Shown: positions 16,134 through 25,629, numbered from the stretch's first letter. The stretch: DNA of 30,929 bases from Flavobacteriales bacterium (GCA_900770875.1 CAAGLV010000167.1:1-30929); one strand, 5' to 3'. Made by a program: numbers and translations. Notes: generated by a model not told the origin, from the sequence alone.

Positions 16134-17429
16134 TTATTCTACAATTAAGATAAAATAATTCTTTTTCCCTTTTTGTAATAACACATATTTATCAGCAATT
16201 AAATTTTCGTTTGTTAAAACGAAATCTTCACCTACTTTTTCTTTGTTTACAGAAATTGAATTCGCTTTTAATTCGCGACGTGCTTCTGAATTTGATTTTA
16301 AGAATCCTGTTTTATCTGCTAAAGCAGCAACAATATCTAAACCAGCTTCGATATCCGCTTTTGCAACTGTTGCTTGTGGCACACCTTCGAAAACTGATAA
16401 GAATGTATCTCCGTCTAACTCTTTTAAATCTTCGGAAGTTGATTTACCAAATAAAACTTGAGATGCTTTTTCGGCTTTGCGTAATTCATCAACACCGTGC
16501 ACTAAGATTGTAATTTCTGTAGCTAATTTACGTTGTAATTCGCGTAAATGAGGTTCTTGACGGTGACGTTCGATTAAATCATCAATCGATTCTTTATCTA
16601 AGAATGTGTAAATTTTGATGTATTTCTCTGCATCTGCATCTGCTTGGTTTAACCAGAATTGGTAGAATTTGTAAGGAGATGTACGGTTTTTATCTAACCA
16701 AATATTTTCACCACCTTCAGACTTACCAAATTTAGTTCCGTCGGCTTTTGTTGTTAATGGACAAGTAAAAGCAAAACCTTCGCCACCATCCATACGACGA
16801 ATTAATTCTGTTCCTGTTGTAATGTTACCCCATTGGTCAGAACCACCCATTTGTAATTTAGCTCCATATTTACGGTTTAAATGAACAAAATCGTATCCTT
16901 GGATTAATTGGTATGTAAACTCTGTAAACGACATCCCTACGTTAGATTCTGCAGATAAACGGTTTTTTACCGAATCTTTAGACATCATATAGTTAACTGT
17001 AATGTGTTTACCAACTGTACGTGCAAATTCGATGAACGAGAATTCTTTCATCCAATCGTAGTTATTAACTAAGATAGCTGAATTTCCGTTATTTGATTCG
17101 AAATCTAAAAAACGAGCTAATTGCCCTTTGATTCCGGCTACATATTTATTTAAAGTTTCTTCGTCTAATAAACTTCTTTCAGCCGCCTTTCCTGTTGGGT
17201 CTCCAATAAATCCTGTTGCTCCACCAACTAACGCGATAGGACGGTGTCCGTGGCGTTGTAAGTGAACTAAAAGGAAGATTGGCACAAGGCTACCCACATG
17301 AAGAGAATCTGCAGTTGGATCGAATCCGACATACCCAGAAGTCATTTCTTTGTTTAATTGTTCTTCTGTTCCTGGCATAATATTATGCACTAAACCTCTC
17401 CAAGTAAGCTCTTCAATTAATGGATTCAT
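16134..17429 (-). CDS. tyrS: Tyrosine--tRNA ligase
   Basis: A class I aminoacyl-tRNA synthetase of 431 residues that charges tRNA-Tyr. GFDPTADSLHVGSL (35-48) carries the HIGH-type motif as HVGS. YQLIQGYDF (173-181) and MGGSDQWGNI (194-203) are the TyrRS tyrosine-binding signatures. KFGKS (233-237) is the KMSKS loop, as in the bacterial TyrS group. The C-terminal S4-type RNA-binding domain is at about 360-431. It is a single-gene unit on the minus strand, ending at a shared bidirectional terminator. A weak -7 match (TAACTTTA, one mismatch) lies at 17473-17480. Confidence 0.97.
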   Translation of the reverse strand: MNPLIEELTWRGLVHNIMPGTEEQLNKEMTSGYVGFDPTADSLHVGSLVPIFLLVHLQRHGHRPIALVGGATGFIGDPTGKAAERSLLDEETLNKYVAGIKGQLARFLDFESNNGNSAILVNNYDWMKEFSFIEFARTVGKHITVNYMMSKDSVKNRLSAESNVGMSFTEFTYQLIQGYDFVHLNRKYGAKLQMGGSDQWGNITTGTELIRRMDGGEGFAFTCPLTTKADGTKFGKSEGGENIWLDKNRTSPYKFYQFWLNQADADAEKYIKIYTFLDKESIDDLIERHRQEPHLRELQRKLATEITILVHGVDELRKAEKASQVLFGKSTSEDLKELDGDTFLSVFEGVPQATVAKADIEAGLDIVAALADKTGFLKSNSEARRELKANSISVNKEKVGEDFVLTNENLIADKYVLLQKGKKNYFILIVE

Positions 17430-17558
17430 AAGTTATATTTATCTGTTTGTTTCAAAAAAAAATTACGAGCGGTAAAGTTATAACATTCTGCTATATTATC
17501 TTAATCTCGAAGTCGATTCTTCTTAAATTTTATCGTTATATGCAGTTATTAATAACAA

Positions 17559-17587
17559 AAAGAGGCTGGTAAATTACCAGCCTCTTT
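17559..17587 (-). terminator. Terminator of SusC/SusD operon 2
   Basis: AAAGAGGCTGGTAA (17559-17572) pairs exactly with TTACCAGCCTCTTT (17574-17587). On the minus strand it is extended by T residues and lies 30 bases after the SusD 2 stop codon. Confidence 0.9.
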
Positions 17588-17617
17588 ACTATTTAAAGTT
17601 ATAAAATATTTACAATT

Positions 17618-19108
17618 TTATGATGAAGGGTTTTGCACAACTAATGGGTTTGCATCGATCTCTGCACGAGGGATTAACCATTGCCATTTTACGCTGTTTG
17701 GTAAAATTGTGTAAACAGAGTTAATTACTGTTTCGTTTTGGTTAGCTCCTGTACGATCTAATTTTTGATTTAAACGTTTTAAATCGAAAAATCTAAATCC
17801 TTCTCCCCAAAGCTCTAAACGACGGTTTAATAAGATTTGCTCGTAGTAATCTGATCCAGAAGTTGTAAATCCTGCAAACTCAGAATCACGTGCTGAAACT
17901 AATTCTGCTAAAACAGCTTTAGATCCTGCCTCATCTCCTAATTGATATTTAGCTTCAGCTTCAATTAAATACATCTCAGCAGCACGCATAAATGGCACAT
18001 CTCCTAATGGACTTGCTGTACTTTGTGCTAAGAATTTTTGAGATGTATATGGATATTTACTGTAGTTTGATGGTAACTCTAAATCTGTATGATCTCCTGT
18101 TGCATCAATTACTTGTTTACGAACATCGCTATCTGGGAATGCGTTATATAAATTAACGTTTACTACTTTAGGAGCTTGTCTGATTTGTGTAGAATTGTAG
18201 TTTCTAGACATATAAGCCATAAAGTTTCCGAAATAATCTGTTTGGTCTGCTACAATAGTAATTCCCCACATCCACTCGCGATTAGAATAATCATTAAATC
18301 CTAATTTATACTCTGCTTGTGTCATTAAAGATTTACCTTGACGTGCTAAGTTTGCGTATTGTGCTGCTTTCTCGTAATCTTGTTGTACAAGCGCTACACG
18401 TGCTTTTAAACCTAATACATTATCAATTCCAAAATGAGAATTATTCGCTTTTGATTTTCCTGTTAATAATTCTTCAGCTTTATCTAAATCTGCCCAAATT
18501 TGCTCGTAAGCTTCTGCCACAGTTCCTCTTGCTTTATGAGAGATATCTAAAGGATCTGTTCTTAATACAACTCCTAAGTTATCGTTAGCAGCACCTTTCT
18601 CGTAACGTTTACCGTAAGTTTGCACTAACTGAAAGTATCCAAATGCACGGAATGCGTAAGCTTCTCCAATTGCTTTATCTTTTAAATTTTGATCTCCGGT
18701 TGCATCTGCACCATAAGTAATGATGTTGTTTGCATTTTTAATCATAGAGTACCAAAATGTCCAAGGATAACTAGCTGTACCCGAACTGTTACTTGCTTGC
18801 GAAATCCATCTTAACTCCGATACAAACCAACCATTACCTGTTGATGGAAAAATTACATCTTCTCCCATTACATCGGCAATAATCATCTGCGCCGTATATC
18901 CGTTGTTCCCTTGAGAATCATTCTGACGTACATACATGTTTCTGATCATACCGTTGATAGCTACCATTAAGTTATCTGCAGTACCATAAATTGTTGATGC
19001 ACCTACTGATTCTGTTGGCGTTGTATCTAAATAATCGTCGTTACAAGATGTTGTTAATAACATTGATGATATAACGATTGCCGAAAAAGCTATTTTAATT
19101 TTTTTCAT
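17618..19108 (-). CDS. RagB/SusD-family surface lipoprotein (pair 2)
   Basis: A 496-residue SusD-type lipoprotein. The signal ends in LTTSC with Cys22, followed by NDDY, again an acidic export-type sequence. It has the helical SusD core and the conserved C-terminal LNRRLELWGEGFRFFDLKRLN. The start lies 14 bases after the SusC 2 stop, giving the standard SusC-SusD operon order. It is clearly diverged from SusD 1 over most of its length, which suggests a different ligand. No hydrolase, sulfatase, protease or sensor gene is encoded next to the pair to indicate what is bound. Confidence 0.93.
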   Translation of the reverse strand: MKKIKIAFSAIVISSMLLTTSCNDDYLDTTPTESVGASTIYGTADNLMVAINGMIRNMYVRQNDSQGNNGYTAQMIIADVMGEDVIFPSTGNGWFVSELRWISQASNSSGTASYPWTFWYSMIKNANNIITYGADATGDQNLKDKAIGEAYAFRAFGYFQLVQTYGKRYEKGAANDNLGVVLRTDPLDISHKARGTVAEAYEQIWADLDKAEELLTGKSKANNSHFGIDNVLGLKARVALVQQDYEKAAQYANLARQGKSLMTQAEYKLGFNDYSNREWMWGITIVADQTDYFGNFMAYMSRNYNSTQIRQAPKVVNVNLYNAFPDSDVRKQVIDATGDHTDLELPSNYSKYPYTSQKFLAQSTASPLGDVPFMRAAEMYLIEAEAKYQLGDEAGSKAVLAELVSARDSEFAGFTTSGSDYYEQILLNRRLELWGEGFRFFDLKRLNQKLDRTGANQNETVINSVYTILPNSVKWQWLIPRAEIDANPLVVQNPSS

Positions 19109-19122
19109 TTTTGTTTAATTTT

Positions 19123-22100
19123 TTAGAAAGAAACATTTAATCCAACACTTACAATTCTAGATGGTGTATATCTATAAGTTGTAGATCCTGAAAAAGATTG
19201 AGAAGGCTCTAATCCTTTACGCGCAGTCCAAGAGTATAAGTTTTCTCCTGCTGCATAGATACGTAACGATTTTAAACCGATTGTTTCTATATCTTTTTTG
19301 TTAAAGTTATATCCTAATTGCACTGTACGGATTGTTAAATAATCTGCACTTACTAACCAACGAGAAGAAGCTGCTCCTGCTGCATTTACATTTGCTGTAC
19401 TCATAATTGGCACATCTGTAACATCTCCTGGTTTAGACCACGCTGATAACATATCTGTATGAATTGCGTTACCTTGTGGGTAGCTACTCATTAATGATGC
19501 ATAGTTAGAATCGTAAACTTTACCTCCTAATTGATAATTTAACTGAATAGCTAAATCAACATTTTTATATCTGAATGTGTTATTAATACTTCCGAATAAA
19601 TCTGGAATAGATGAACCTGAATAATCGAATTTAGCATTATTTTGATTCGTCGTTAATTTTTCTCCATTTTTACCCGTACGTGTTGATCCATCGTCTGATA
19701 TACCATCTGCTTGTAAGAATAATGGCGCTCCGTCTGTAGGATCTACCCCGTACCATTGACGTAACCAATATTCGTAACGAGAGTGTCCTTCAGCTAAACG
19801 ATAGTTACCACTTGTAATTACACCATCTTTACCATTTGGCATTTTAACCATCTTGTTATCAAGTGTTGATGCTAAGATCCCTAAATCCCAAGTAAAGCTT
19901 GGCGTTCTGAAAATTCCGAAGTTTAGTGAAATTTCGAAACCAGAGTTACGCATTGTTCCTACGTTTCGGTAAATTTCGTTTCCTGGTACACCTGCAGAGT
20001 TTGGTACTTTAAATCCAAAAATCATATCTACTACATCTTCTGAATAGTAATCTACAGTTCCCGAGATTCTGTTTTTAAATAAACCAAAATCAACACCAAC
20101 ATCTAATTTATTACGAGATTCCCATTTTAAATCTGGGTTACCTACTTGCGATAAATAAACACCAGTTTCGCCAGCATTGTTATATCCTAATTCGTATAAA
20201 TCTAAATATGTTTGGTATCCTGGCTCTAAACCTAAACCACCATCGTTACCTACTTGTCCGTAAGATGCTTTTAATTTTAAGTTGTTGATAACCTCTGATG
20301 CTGATAAGAACGATTCTTTATGTAAGTTCCATCCTGCACCAGCAGACCAGAAATAACCTGTTCTGTTTTTAGGATCGAAACGAGACGATTTATCGATACG
20401 TCCTGAAACCGATACTAAATATTTGTTTTGGTAATCGTAGTTAATACGAGAGAAGTAACCTTCTTTCTTTAACACACGGTTGTAAGTATAGTTGCTTGTT
20501 GTTGTTAAGAAATTAATTAACTCGTAAATTCCTCCTACAACTTCCTCTCTTTTACTTTGGTAAGAATACTCGTAAACACGCTCGAAGTTTTCGTGACCTA
20601 AAATTACATCTAAATTATGTCCTCCGAAGCTTGTACGGTAATTTAAGATTTGGTTAAATGTAAAACCTGTTGTTTTTGTTGCTTCGATAGATAAAGATCC
20701 AGCTCCGGCAGCATCACCAATTACTTTATTTCCGTAAGATTTTACTTTATAGTTGCGTAAATCGTAACTAGCATTTGATGTAAATGTTAATCCTTTAGCT
20801 AATTTAAATTCTGCAAAAAATCTTGAGTTTGTTGAGTTTGTAGTTTGTAAATCGTTGTTTAATAACGTTTCTTGTAAAACATTACGTCCTGCACTTGCAC
20901 TACTTCCTCTACCTCTTGTTTCGTTACCATCGTAAACTACGTTACCTTCGGTATCGTAAACTCTTTCTCCAGCTGCATTGTATAAGAATGGAGAATAGAT
21001 TGGCCCCATGTTACGAGCAAAATAAAATGGATTAACGTATGACGATGTTCCACTAGAATTTGCTAGTTGACTTTTAATCATACTTCCGTTAATATTTGCA
21101 CCTAATTTTAACCAGTCTGTAACTTGGCTATCAACGCTTGCTCTTGCAGAGTATCTTTCGAAATCTGATTTAATCACATATCCAGATTCTTTATTGTATC
21201 CGAAACCAGCAAAATAGTTTGTGTTTTCTGTAGCACCAGAATAATCTAAATCATATTTCTCGAAAGAACCTGTTCTTGAGATATATTTTTCCCAATCAAA
21301 ATCGTTGTATAATTGTTTAGCATTTGTTAAAACACCATCAACAACCACTTGATTATCGGCAACTCCGTAAATATTATTTTTTAAGTTACCCGAAATTAAA
21401 TTTGCATTTGCATATGCATTTGCTTCGGCTAATGTAGCACCTGTTGCTAATTTACCATTACGCATAGAATTCCACGTTGCAACGTAATAATCACCAGCAC
21501 CTACACGGTTATATTCTGGTATTCCACGTGTAACAACACCTGTATTAGAAGAGAATCTGAAAGCTCCTTTATTTCCTCTTTTTCCTTTTTTAGTTGTAAT
21601 TAAAACAACACCATTTGCGGCAGAAGAACCGTATAATGAAGTTGACGCAGCATCTTTTAATACTGTTAACGACTCGATATCGTTAGGATTTAAATCCTGT
21701 AAACTACCAGTATAAATAGATCCATCAACTACGTATAAAGGATCTGTAGTTAAGTTATACGATCCGATACCACGTACCTGAATATTTAATCCCGATCCTG
21801 GTTGTCCTGATCCTGTAGAAACACGAACCCCCGAAACCGTACCATCTAACGCTTTTGCAACATTAGCTAATGGTCTATCTTCTATATCTTTAGCAGAAAC
21901 AACACCAACAGATCCAACTAATGTCTCTTTCTTTTGAGTACCATATGCCGTAACAACTGTTTCAGCTAAATCGATTTTATCTGATGCTGATTTAGGCACA
22001 ATTGTTCCTAAATCATTCGATTTAACCACTATTTCTTGCCCTGCAATAATTAAAGTATCTCCAATTTTAGCATCAATTGTAAACGCTCCATTCTCATCTG

Positions 22101-22254
22101 TATAAACAGTCGTGTTTTTTCCTTTTATCTGAACTGTAACGTCCATTTCAGGAAATCCATTCTCATCGTTAACAATTCCTATAGTTTGAGCATAAGCAAC
22201 AGCTCCTAACCCTAAGAATGCTAAGAAACTTAATGATGTTAATTTTCTCCTCAT
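19123..22254 (-). CDS. SusC/RagA-family TonB-linked outer-membrane receptor (pair 2)
   Basis: A TonB-dependent transporter of 1043 residues from the preferred start. The open frame extends 17 codons further, to 22305, but the internal ATG at 22254 begins a normal signal peptide (MRRKLTSLSF to VAYA, cut before Gln) almost identical to that of SusC 1, so I chose it. A carboxypeptidase-regulatory-like domain follows (VYTDENGAFTIDAKIGDTLII), then the plug with ETVVTAYGTQKKE, DPLYVVDGSIY and NGVVLITTKKGKRG. A large barrel ends in Phe (SVGLNVSF). It forms an operon with SusD 2. Confidence 0.94.
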   Translation of the reverse strand: MRRKLTSLSFLAFLGLGAVAYAQTIGIVNDENGFPEMDVTVQIKGKNTTVYTDENGAFTIDAKIGDTLIIAGQEIVVKSNDLGTIVPKSASDKIDLAETVVTAYGTQKKETLVGSVGVVSAKDIEDRPLANVAKALDGTVSGVRVSTGSGQPGSGLNIQVRGIGSYNLTTDPLYVVDGSIYTGSLQDLNPNDIESLTVLKDAASTSLYGSSAANGVVLITTKKGKRGNKGAFRFSSNTGVVTRGIPEYNRVGAGDYYVATWNSMRNGKLATGATLAEANAYANANLISGNLKNNIYGVADNQVVVDGVLTNAKQLYNDFDWEKYISRTGSFEKYDLDYSGATENTNYFAGFGYNKESGYVIKSDFERYSARASVDSQVTDWLKLGANINGSMIKSQLANSSGTSSYVNPFYFARNMGPIYSPFLYNAAGERVYDTEGNVVYDGNETRGRGSSASAGRNVLQETLLNNDLQTTNSTNSRFFAEFKLAKGLTFTSNASYDLRNYKVKSYGNKVIGDAAGAGSLSIEATKTTGFTFNQILNYRTSFGGHNLDVILGHENFERVYEYSYQSKREEVVGGIYELINFLTTTSNYTYNRVLKKEGYFSRINYDYQNKYLVSVSGRIDKSSRFDPKNRTGYFWSAGAGWNLHKESFLSASEVINNLKLKASYGQVGNDGGLGLEPGYQTYLDLYELGYNNAGETGVYLSQVGNPDLKWESRNKLDVGVDFGLFKNRISGTVDYYSEDVVDMIFGFKVPNSAGVPGNEIYRNVGTMRNSGFEISLNFGIFRTPSFTWDLGILASTLDNKMVKMPNGKDGVITSGNYRLAEGHSRYEYWLRQWYGVDPTDGAPLFLQADGISDDGSTRTGKNGEKLTTNQNNAKFDYSGSSIPDLFGSINNTFRYKNVDLAIQLNYQLGGKVYDSNYASLMSSYPQGNAIHTDMLSAWSKPGDVTDVPIMSTANVNAAGAASSRWLVSADYLTIRTVQLGYNFNKKDIETIGLKSLRIYAAGENLYSWTARKGLEPSQSFSGSTTYRYTPSRIVSVGLNVSF

Positions 22255-22564
22255 TATTTTACAAATTGTTTTAAATAGTGCACAATAATAAAAATTATTT
22301 ACCACTTAATGTGTATTGGTTTTTAACGTTTTTTAACTTTTTACGTTATTTAAAACAATTACAAATAAAAAGTTAAAATCAATTAAATACTTAAAATACA
22401 GTATAAAAAATAAAATTCGATTTTTTTACTTAATAACGAATTATATTAATGAAATTCTAAAATATATAAAATTATTAACATTTATATAATAAAAATAAAC
22501 AAATAACTTATCCTAAATTATTTTTAACTTATAAGTTTAATATTTAAAGACGAATTAACAAAAA
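22255..22564. other. AT-rich divergent intergenic region (SusC 2 / CorA-like)
   Basis: This stretch contains no gene that I can see. It holds the TTTTTAACGTTTTTTAA motif (22320-22336), also found with one extra A upstream of SusC 1. A 7-of-8 match to the -7 box for SusC 2 (TATTATTG on the minus strand, 22283-22290) and a 12-base palindrome AACTTATAAGTT (22526-22537) 27 bases before the CorA-like ATG are also present. The palindrome overlaps a weak plus-strand -7 box, TAAGTTTA. Confidence 0.4.
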
Positions 22565-23464
22565 ATGGATGTTATATTTAAAAACCAAACCTTTAGTTGG
22601 ATTAACCTTTTAAACCCAACGATAGAAGAACTTAAAAAAGTTGCTTCGGAATACAACTTCCAAGAGTTAACAATAAACGATAGTTTAGAACTTGGCCATT
22701 TACCAAAATTTGAGTTCGACGACAACATCTCGTTTCTATTAATCCGATTTTTTAACCTCGATAAAAATTCGTACAAAAACTCGATCCGAGAATTTAGCAA
22801 CAAAATCAGCATCTATTTTGGCAAAAACTTTATTGTTACAGTACAACAAAAAGAAAACGAAATTATCGACCATATTTTTAAAAATTACATCAATAAAACC
22901 GATCCAAACAAAATCACACAAAAAAAGATCATCTATCATTTAATTTTTCAGTGCTTAGCAACTTACGAAGCGCCTGCAAATAAAATGGACGAAGAAATTA
23001 ACAGTTTAGAAGAACTTATTTTTACCAATAAAATAGATAAACTAAAACTACATTCGCTTTATTATCTTAAAAGAGAAGCTGCAACTTGTAAAAAGATTTT
23101 AAATTACAATCTTAATGCATTAAACAATTACAGTTTAAAAAATAATCATTCCAGCGCGTTGCAAGATTTAATCGAAAACAACAACAAAATGATTCATTTA
23201 CATACACAAGTTGTAGAAGATGCACAAAACCTACTTTCGATTTACTTGTCGTTAAATAGTCAAAAATCGAATGACATCATGAAAACATTAACCATTTTTT
23301 CGGCCTTCTTTCTTCCTTTAACTTTTATTGTTGGCGTTTATGGTATGAATTTTAAACACATGCCCGAACTTGAATATAAATGGGGATATCCGGCCTGTTT
23401 ACTCACAATGTTTCTACTTGTCGTATTCATCTTTTTTTGGTTTAAACGCAAAAAATATTTTTAA
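22565..23464 (+). CDS. CorA-family divalent metal-ion transporter
   Basis: A 299-residue inner-membrane channel subunit of the CorA family, which forms pentamers that pass Mg2+ and sometimes Co2+ or Ni2+. A large cytosolic N-terminal alpha/beta domain (1-240) is followed by TM1 at about 242-258, ending in the YGMNF signature (GMN at 260-262), a short periplasmic loop with acidic residues (MPELEYKW), and TM2 at about 275-292. The positively charged C-terminus (KRKK) fits the cytosolic side. The metal specificity is not evident. It is followed by an SDR gene with its own promoter box. Confidence 0.9.
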   Translation: MDVIFKNQTFSWINLLNPTIEELKKVASEYNFQELTINDSLELGHLPKFEFDDNISFLLIRFFNLDKNSYKNSIREFSNKISIYFGKNFIVTVQQKENEIIDHIFKNYINKTDPNKITQKKIIYHLIFQCLATYEAPANKMDEEINSLEELIFTNKIDKLKLHSLYYLKREAATCKKILNYNLNALNNYSLKNNHSSALQDLIENNNKMIHLHTQVVEDAQNLLSIYLSLNSQKSNDIMKTLTIFSAFFLPLTFIVGVYGMNFKHMPELEYKWGYPACLLTMFLLVVFIFFWFKRKKYF

Positions 23465-23487
23465 AACATCAACTGCTTAATTTTTAT

Positions 23488-23495
23488 TATTTTTG
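23488..23495 (+). promoter_or_regulatory. -7 promoter box for the SDR gene
   Basis: TATTTTTG matches TAnnTTTG exactly. It overlaps a possible TTG start codon at 23493, so any transcript from this promoter begins downstream of it. This supports the ATG at 23520 as the real start. Confidence 0.5.
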
Positions 23496-23519
23496 ATTGT
23501 TTTTAAAGAACAGCAAGAA

Positions 23520-24518
23520 ATGATATTTGTAACCGGAGGCACAGGTTTAGTAGGCAGTAATTTATTATTGCAATTAATTGATAAAGGAGAAAAGATACGC
23601 GCCCTTAAAAGAGCAAATTCGGACATCAGAAATGTAGAAAAGTTCTTTAAACAAAATAAATCGCAAGAATTATTTCATAAAATCGAATGGATTGAAGGCG
23701 ACTTACTAGATATTACCTTTTTGCCAACTGCTTTAAAAGGTATTACAACCATTTTTCATACCGCTGCAAGCGTTAGTTTTGATGAAAAATATGCCAACGA
23801 AATTATCGAGACCAACGTAATTGGAACCGAAAATTTAGTTAACGAAGCCATCGATTCTGGCGTAAAAGAATTTATTTACGTAAGTTCTATTGCTGCTATG
23901 GACGATTTAAATCCTGTAACCAAATTAATCGACGAAAAATCGACTTGGAATAACGAAATTAAACATTCTACTTACGCCATTTCGAAATACAGAGCCGAAA
24001 TGGAAGTTTGGCGTGGATCGCAAGAAGGATTAAATGTAATTGTTGTAAATCCGTCGGTAATCATCGGATCGTTCGACGGTAATCGCGAAAGCGAACGTAT
24101 TTTTAAAAATTCGTTTATCAATCAATATTCGCCTTCGGGCGGAACCGGATTTGTTGATGTTAGAGATGTTGTAAATATCTTAATCGAATTATACGAAAAG
24201 AAAATTTATAATCAGAAATTTATCATCAATGCCGAAAACAGAACTTATACTTCTGTTTTAAAATATATTGCTAAAAAACAGCAAAAAGAAATTACCCAAA
24301 TTAGTAACGAAACCTTAAAAGGTTTACAATATGTTTCCTATTTAGGGAAATTAGTAGGATTACCTGCATTAAACCAGGCAACGTACAAAGCCTTAACCAA
24401 TATTACAAAATACGATAATACCAAAGTTGTAACTACTTTAAATTATCAATTTATCCCGATAAACGAAGCCATCGATTATCATTTTAAAAATTTCACAAAA
24501 AATAGTTCCTCTAAATAA
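23520..24518 (+). CDS. NAD(P)-dependent extended SDR epimerase/dehydratase-family protein
   Basis: A 332-residue Rossmann-fold oxidoreductase of the extended SDR type. Counting from the ATG at 23520, the nucleotide-binding TGGTGLVGS is at 5-13. The catalytic Ser is in YVSSIAA (about 122-123), and the Tyr-Lys pair is in STYAISKYRAE (Tyr152, Lys156). The pattern is close to dihydroflavonol-4-reductase-like enzymes, but the bacterial substrate is unknown. An upstream TTG could add 9 residues, but it overlaps the promoter box and would place extra residues before the usual SDR start. mvaD begins 15 bases after the stop, from its own promoter box. Confidence 0.87.
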   Translation: MIFVTGGTGLVGSNLLLQLIDKGEKIRALKRANSDIRNVEKFFKQNKSQELFHKIEWIEGDLLDITFLPTALKGITTIFHTAASVSFDEKYANEIIETNVIGTENLVNEAIDSGVKEFIYVSSIAAMDDLNPVTKLIDEKSTWNNEIKHSTYAISKYRAEMEVWRGSQEGLNVIVVNPSVIIGSFDGNRESERIFKNSFINQYSPSGGTGFVDVRDVVNILIELYEKKIYNQKFIINAENRTYTSVLKYIAKKQQKEITQISNETLKGLQYVSYLGKLVGLPALNQATYKALTNITKYDNTKVVTTLNYQFIPINEAIDYHFKNFTKNSSSK

Positions 24519-24520
24519 TT

Positions 24521-24528
24521 TATTTTTG
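24521..24528 (+). promoter_or_regulatory. -7 promoter box for mvaD, predicting a leaderless mRNA
   Basis: TATTTTTG matches TAnnTTTG exactly and ends 5 bases before the mvaD ATG. The arrangement TTTTGCC, three bases, ATG is the same as upstream of recF. It lies within the 15-base gap after the SDR stop codon. Confidence 0.5.
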
Positions 24529-24533
24529 CCATT

Positions 24534-25598
24534 ATGGAAGCGCAATTTAAAACAACAATCCCATCAAATTACACGTTACAAGCAGGCGAAGTTTCGGCTA
24601 AAAGCCCATCGAATATTGCTTTAGTAAAATATTGGGGAAAGAAAAAAAATCAGATCCCAACAAACTCGTCGATTAGTTATACGTTAACAAATTCTTTTAC
24701 GGCAACAACGTTAAAATTTACGCCAAAAGAAGAGAAAGGATTTGATGTAAAGGTTTATTTAGAAGGAAAATTTAAAGCAAGTTTTGCTCCAAAAATTATT
24801 ACATTTTTTGAGCGTATTTTGGATTATGTGCCGTTTTTAGAACAATTTAGTTTCGAGGTGCATACTTCAAATTCGTTTCCACACAGTTCGGGAATTGCTT
24901 CTTCGGCTTCGGGAATGAGTGCGATGGCTTTATGTTTAGTACAAATTGAACAACTTTTAGGTGCAACGATAACCGAAGACGAAGCGTTAAAAAAAGCATC
25001 ATTTTTAGCACGATTAGGATCGGGAAGCGCTTGCCGTTCGGTTTATAAAGGATTAGTAGAATGGGGCGAAAATTCGTTTATCGAAGGAAGCTCGGATTTA
25101 TACGGAACAAAATATCCTGACAGCGAAATTCATGCTGTTTTTAAATCGTTTCATGATACTATTTTATTGATTCACGAAGGCGAAAAATCGGTATCATCTA
25201 CGGTTGGTCATAATTTAATGAATGGACATCCTTATGCAGAACGTCGTTTTGTTGAGGCAAATGAAAATTTAGAAAAATTAATCCAAATCTTAAAAGTTGG
25301 TGATGTAGAAGCTTTCGGGAAATTAGTAGAACACGAAGCGCTTACATTACATGCGATGATGATGATGTCGGATCCGGCATTTATTTTAATGAAACCAAAC
25401 ACAGTTGCGGCTTTAGAAAAATTATGGGCTTTCCGAAGAGAAACAGGTAAGCAATTGTATTTTACGTTAGATGCTGGTGCAAATGTGCATTTATTGTATC
25501 CGGCACAGGATGCCGAAGCAATTGAAATTTTTATTGAAAACGAATTGAAACAATTTTGCCAAAGCGGAAAATATATAAAAGACAAGGTTAACTTTTAA
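24534..25598 (+). CDS. mvaD: Diphosphomevalonate decarboxylase
   Basis: A 354-residue GHMP-superfamily enzyme that converts mevalonate-5-diphosphate to isopentenyl diphosphate with ATP, completing the mevalonate route. ALVKYWGK (29-36) carries the conserved Lys, and the ATP loop HSSGIASSASGMSA is at about 117-130. SACRSVY contains the substrate-binding Arg168, and TLDAGANVHLLY contains the catalytic Asp at about 313. The N-terminus is a few residues longer than compact homologues. Flavobacteria commonly use the mevalonate pathway. The other pathway genes are not in the window. It ends at a strong bidirectional hairpin. Confidence 0.95.
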   Translation: MEAQFKTTIPSNYTLQAGEVSAKSPSNIALVKYWGKKKNQIPTNSSISYTLTNSFTATTLKFTPKEEKGFDVKVYLEGKFKASFAPKIITFFERILDYVPFLEQFSFEVHTSNSFPHSSGIASSASGMSAMALCLVQIEQLLGATITEDEALKKASFLARLGSGSACRSVYKGLVEWGENSFIEGSSDLYGTKYPDSEIHAVFKSFHDTILLIHEGEKSVSSTVGHNLMNGHPYAERRFVEANENLEKLIQILKVGDVEAFGKLVEHEALTLHAMMMMSDPAFILMKPNTVAALEKLWAFRRETGKQLYFTLDAGANVHLLYPAQDAEAIEIFIENELKQFCQSGKYIKDKVNF

Positions 25599-25600
25599 TA

Positions 25601-25629
25601 AAAAACCTCGCTTTATAAGCGAGGTTTTT
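25601..25629. terminator. Bidirectional terminator between mvaD and the usher-like gene
   Basis: AAAAACCTCGCTT (25601-25613) and its exact complement AAGCGAGGTTTTT (25617-25629) surround 3 bases. A and T runs on both sides allow termination of both converging transcripts. Confidence 0.93.

Noticed and set aside
22255..22305. N-terminal extension of SusC 2 by 17 residues
   Set aside because: It would place hydrophobic and Cys-containing residues before a normal signal peptide. The internal ATG at 22254 matches the SusC 1 start.
25232..25585. A 117-codon minus-strand open frame opposite mvaD
   Set aside because: It is antisense to a gene with intact catalytic motifs and has no recognisable content or promoter.
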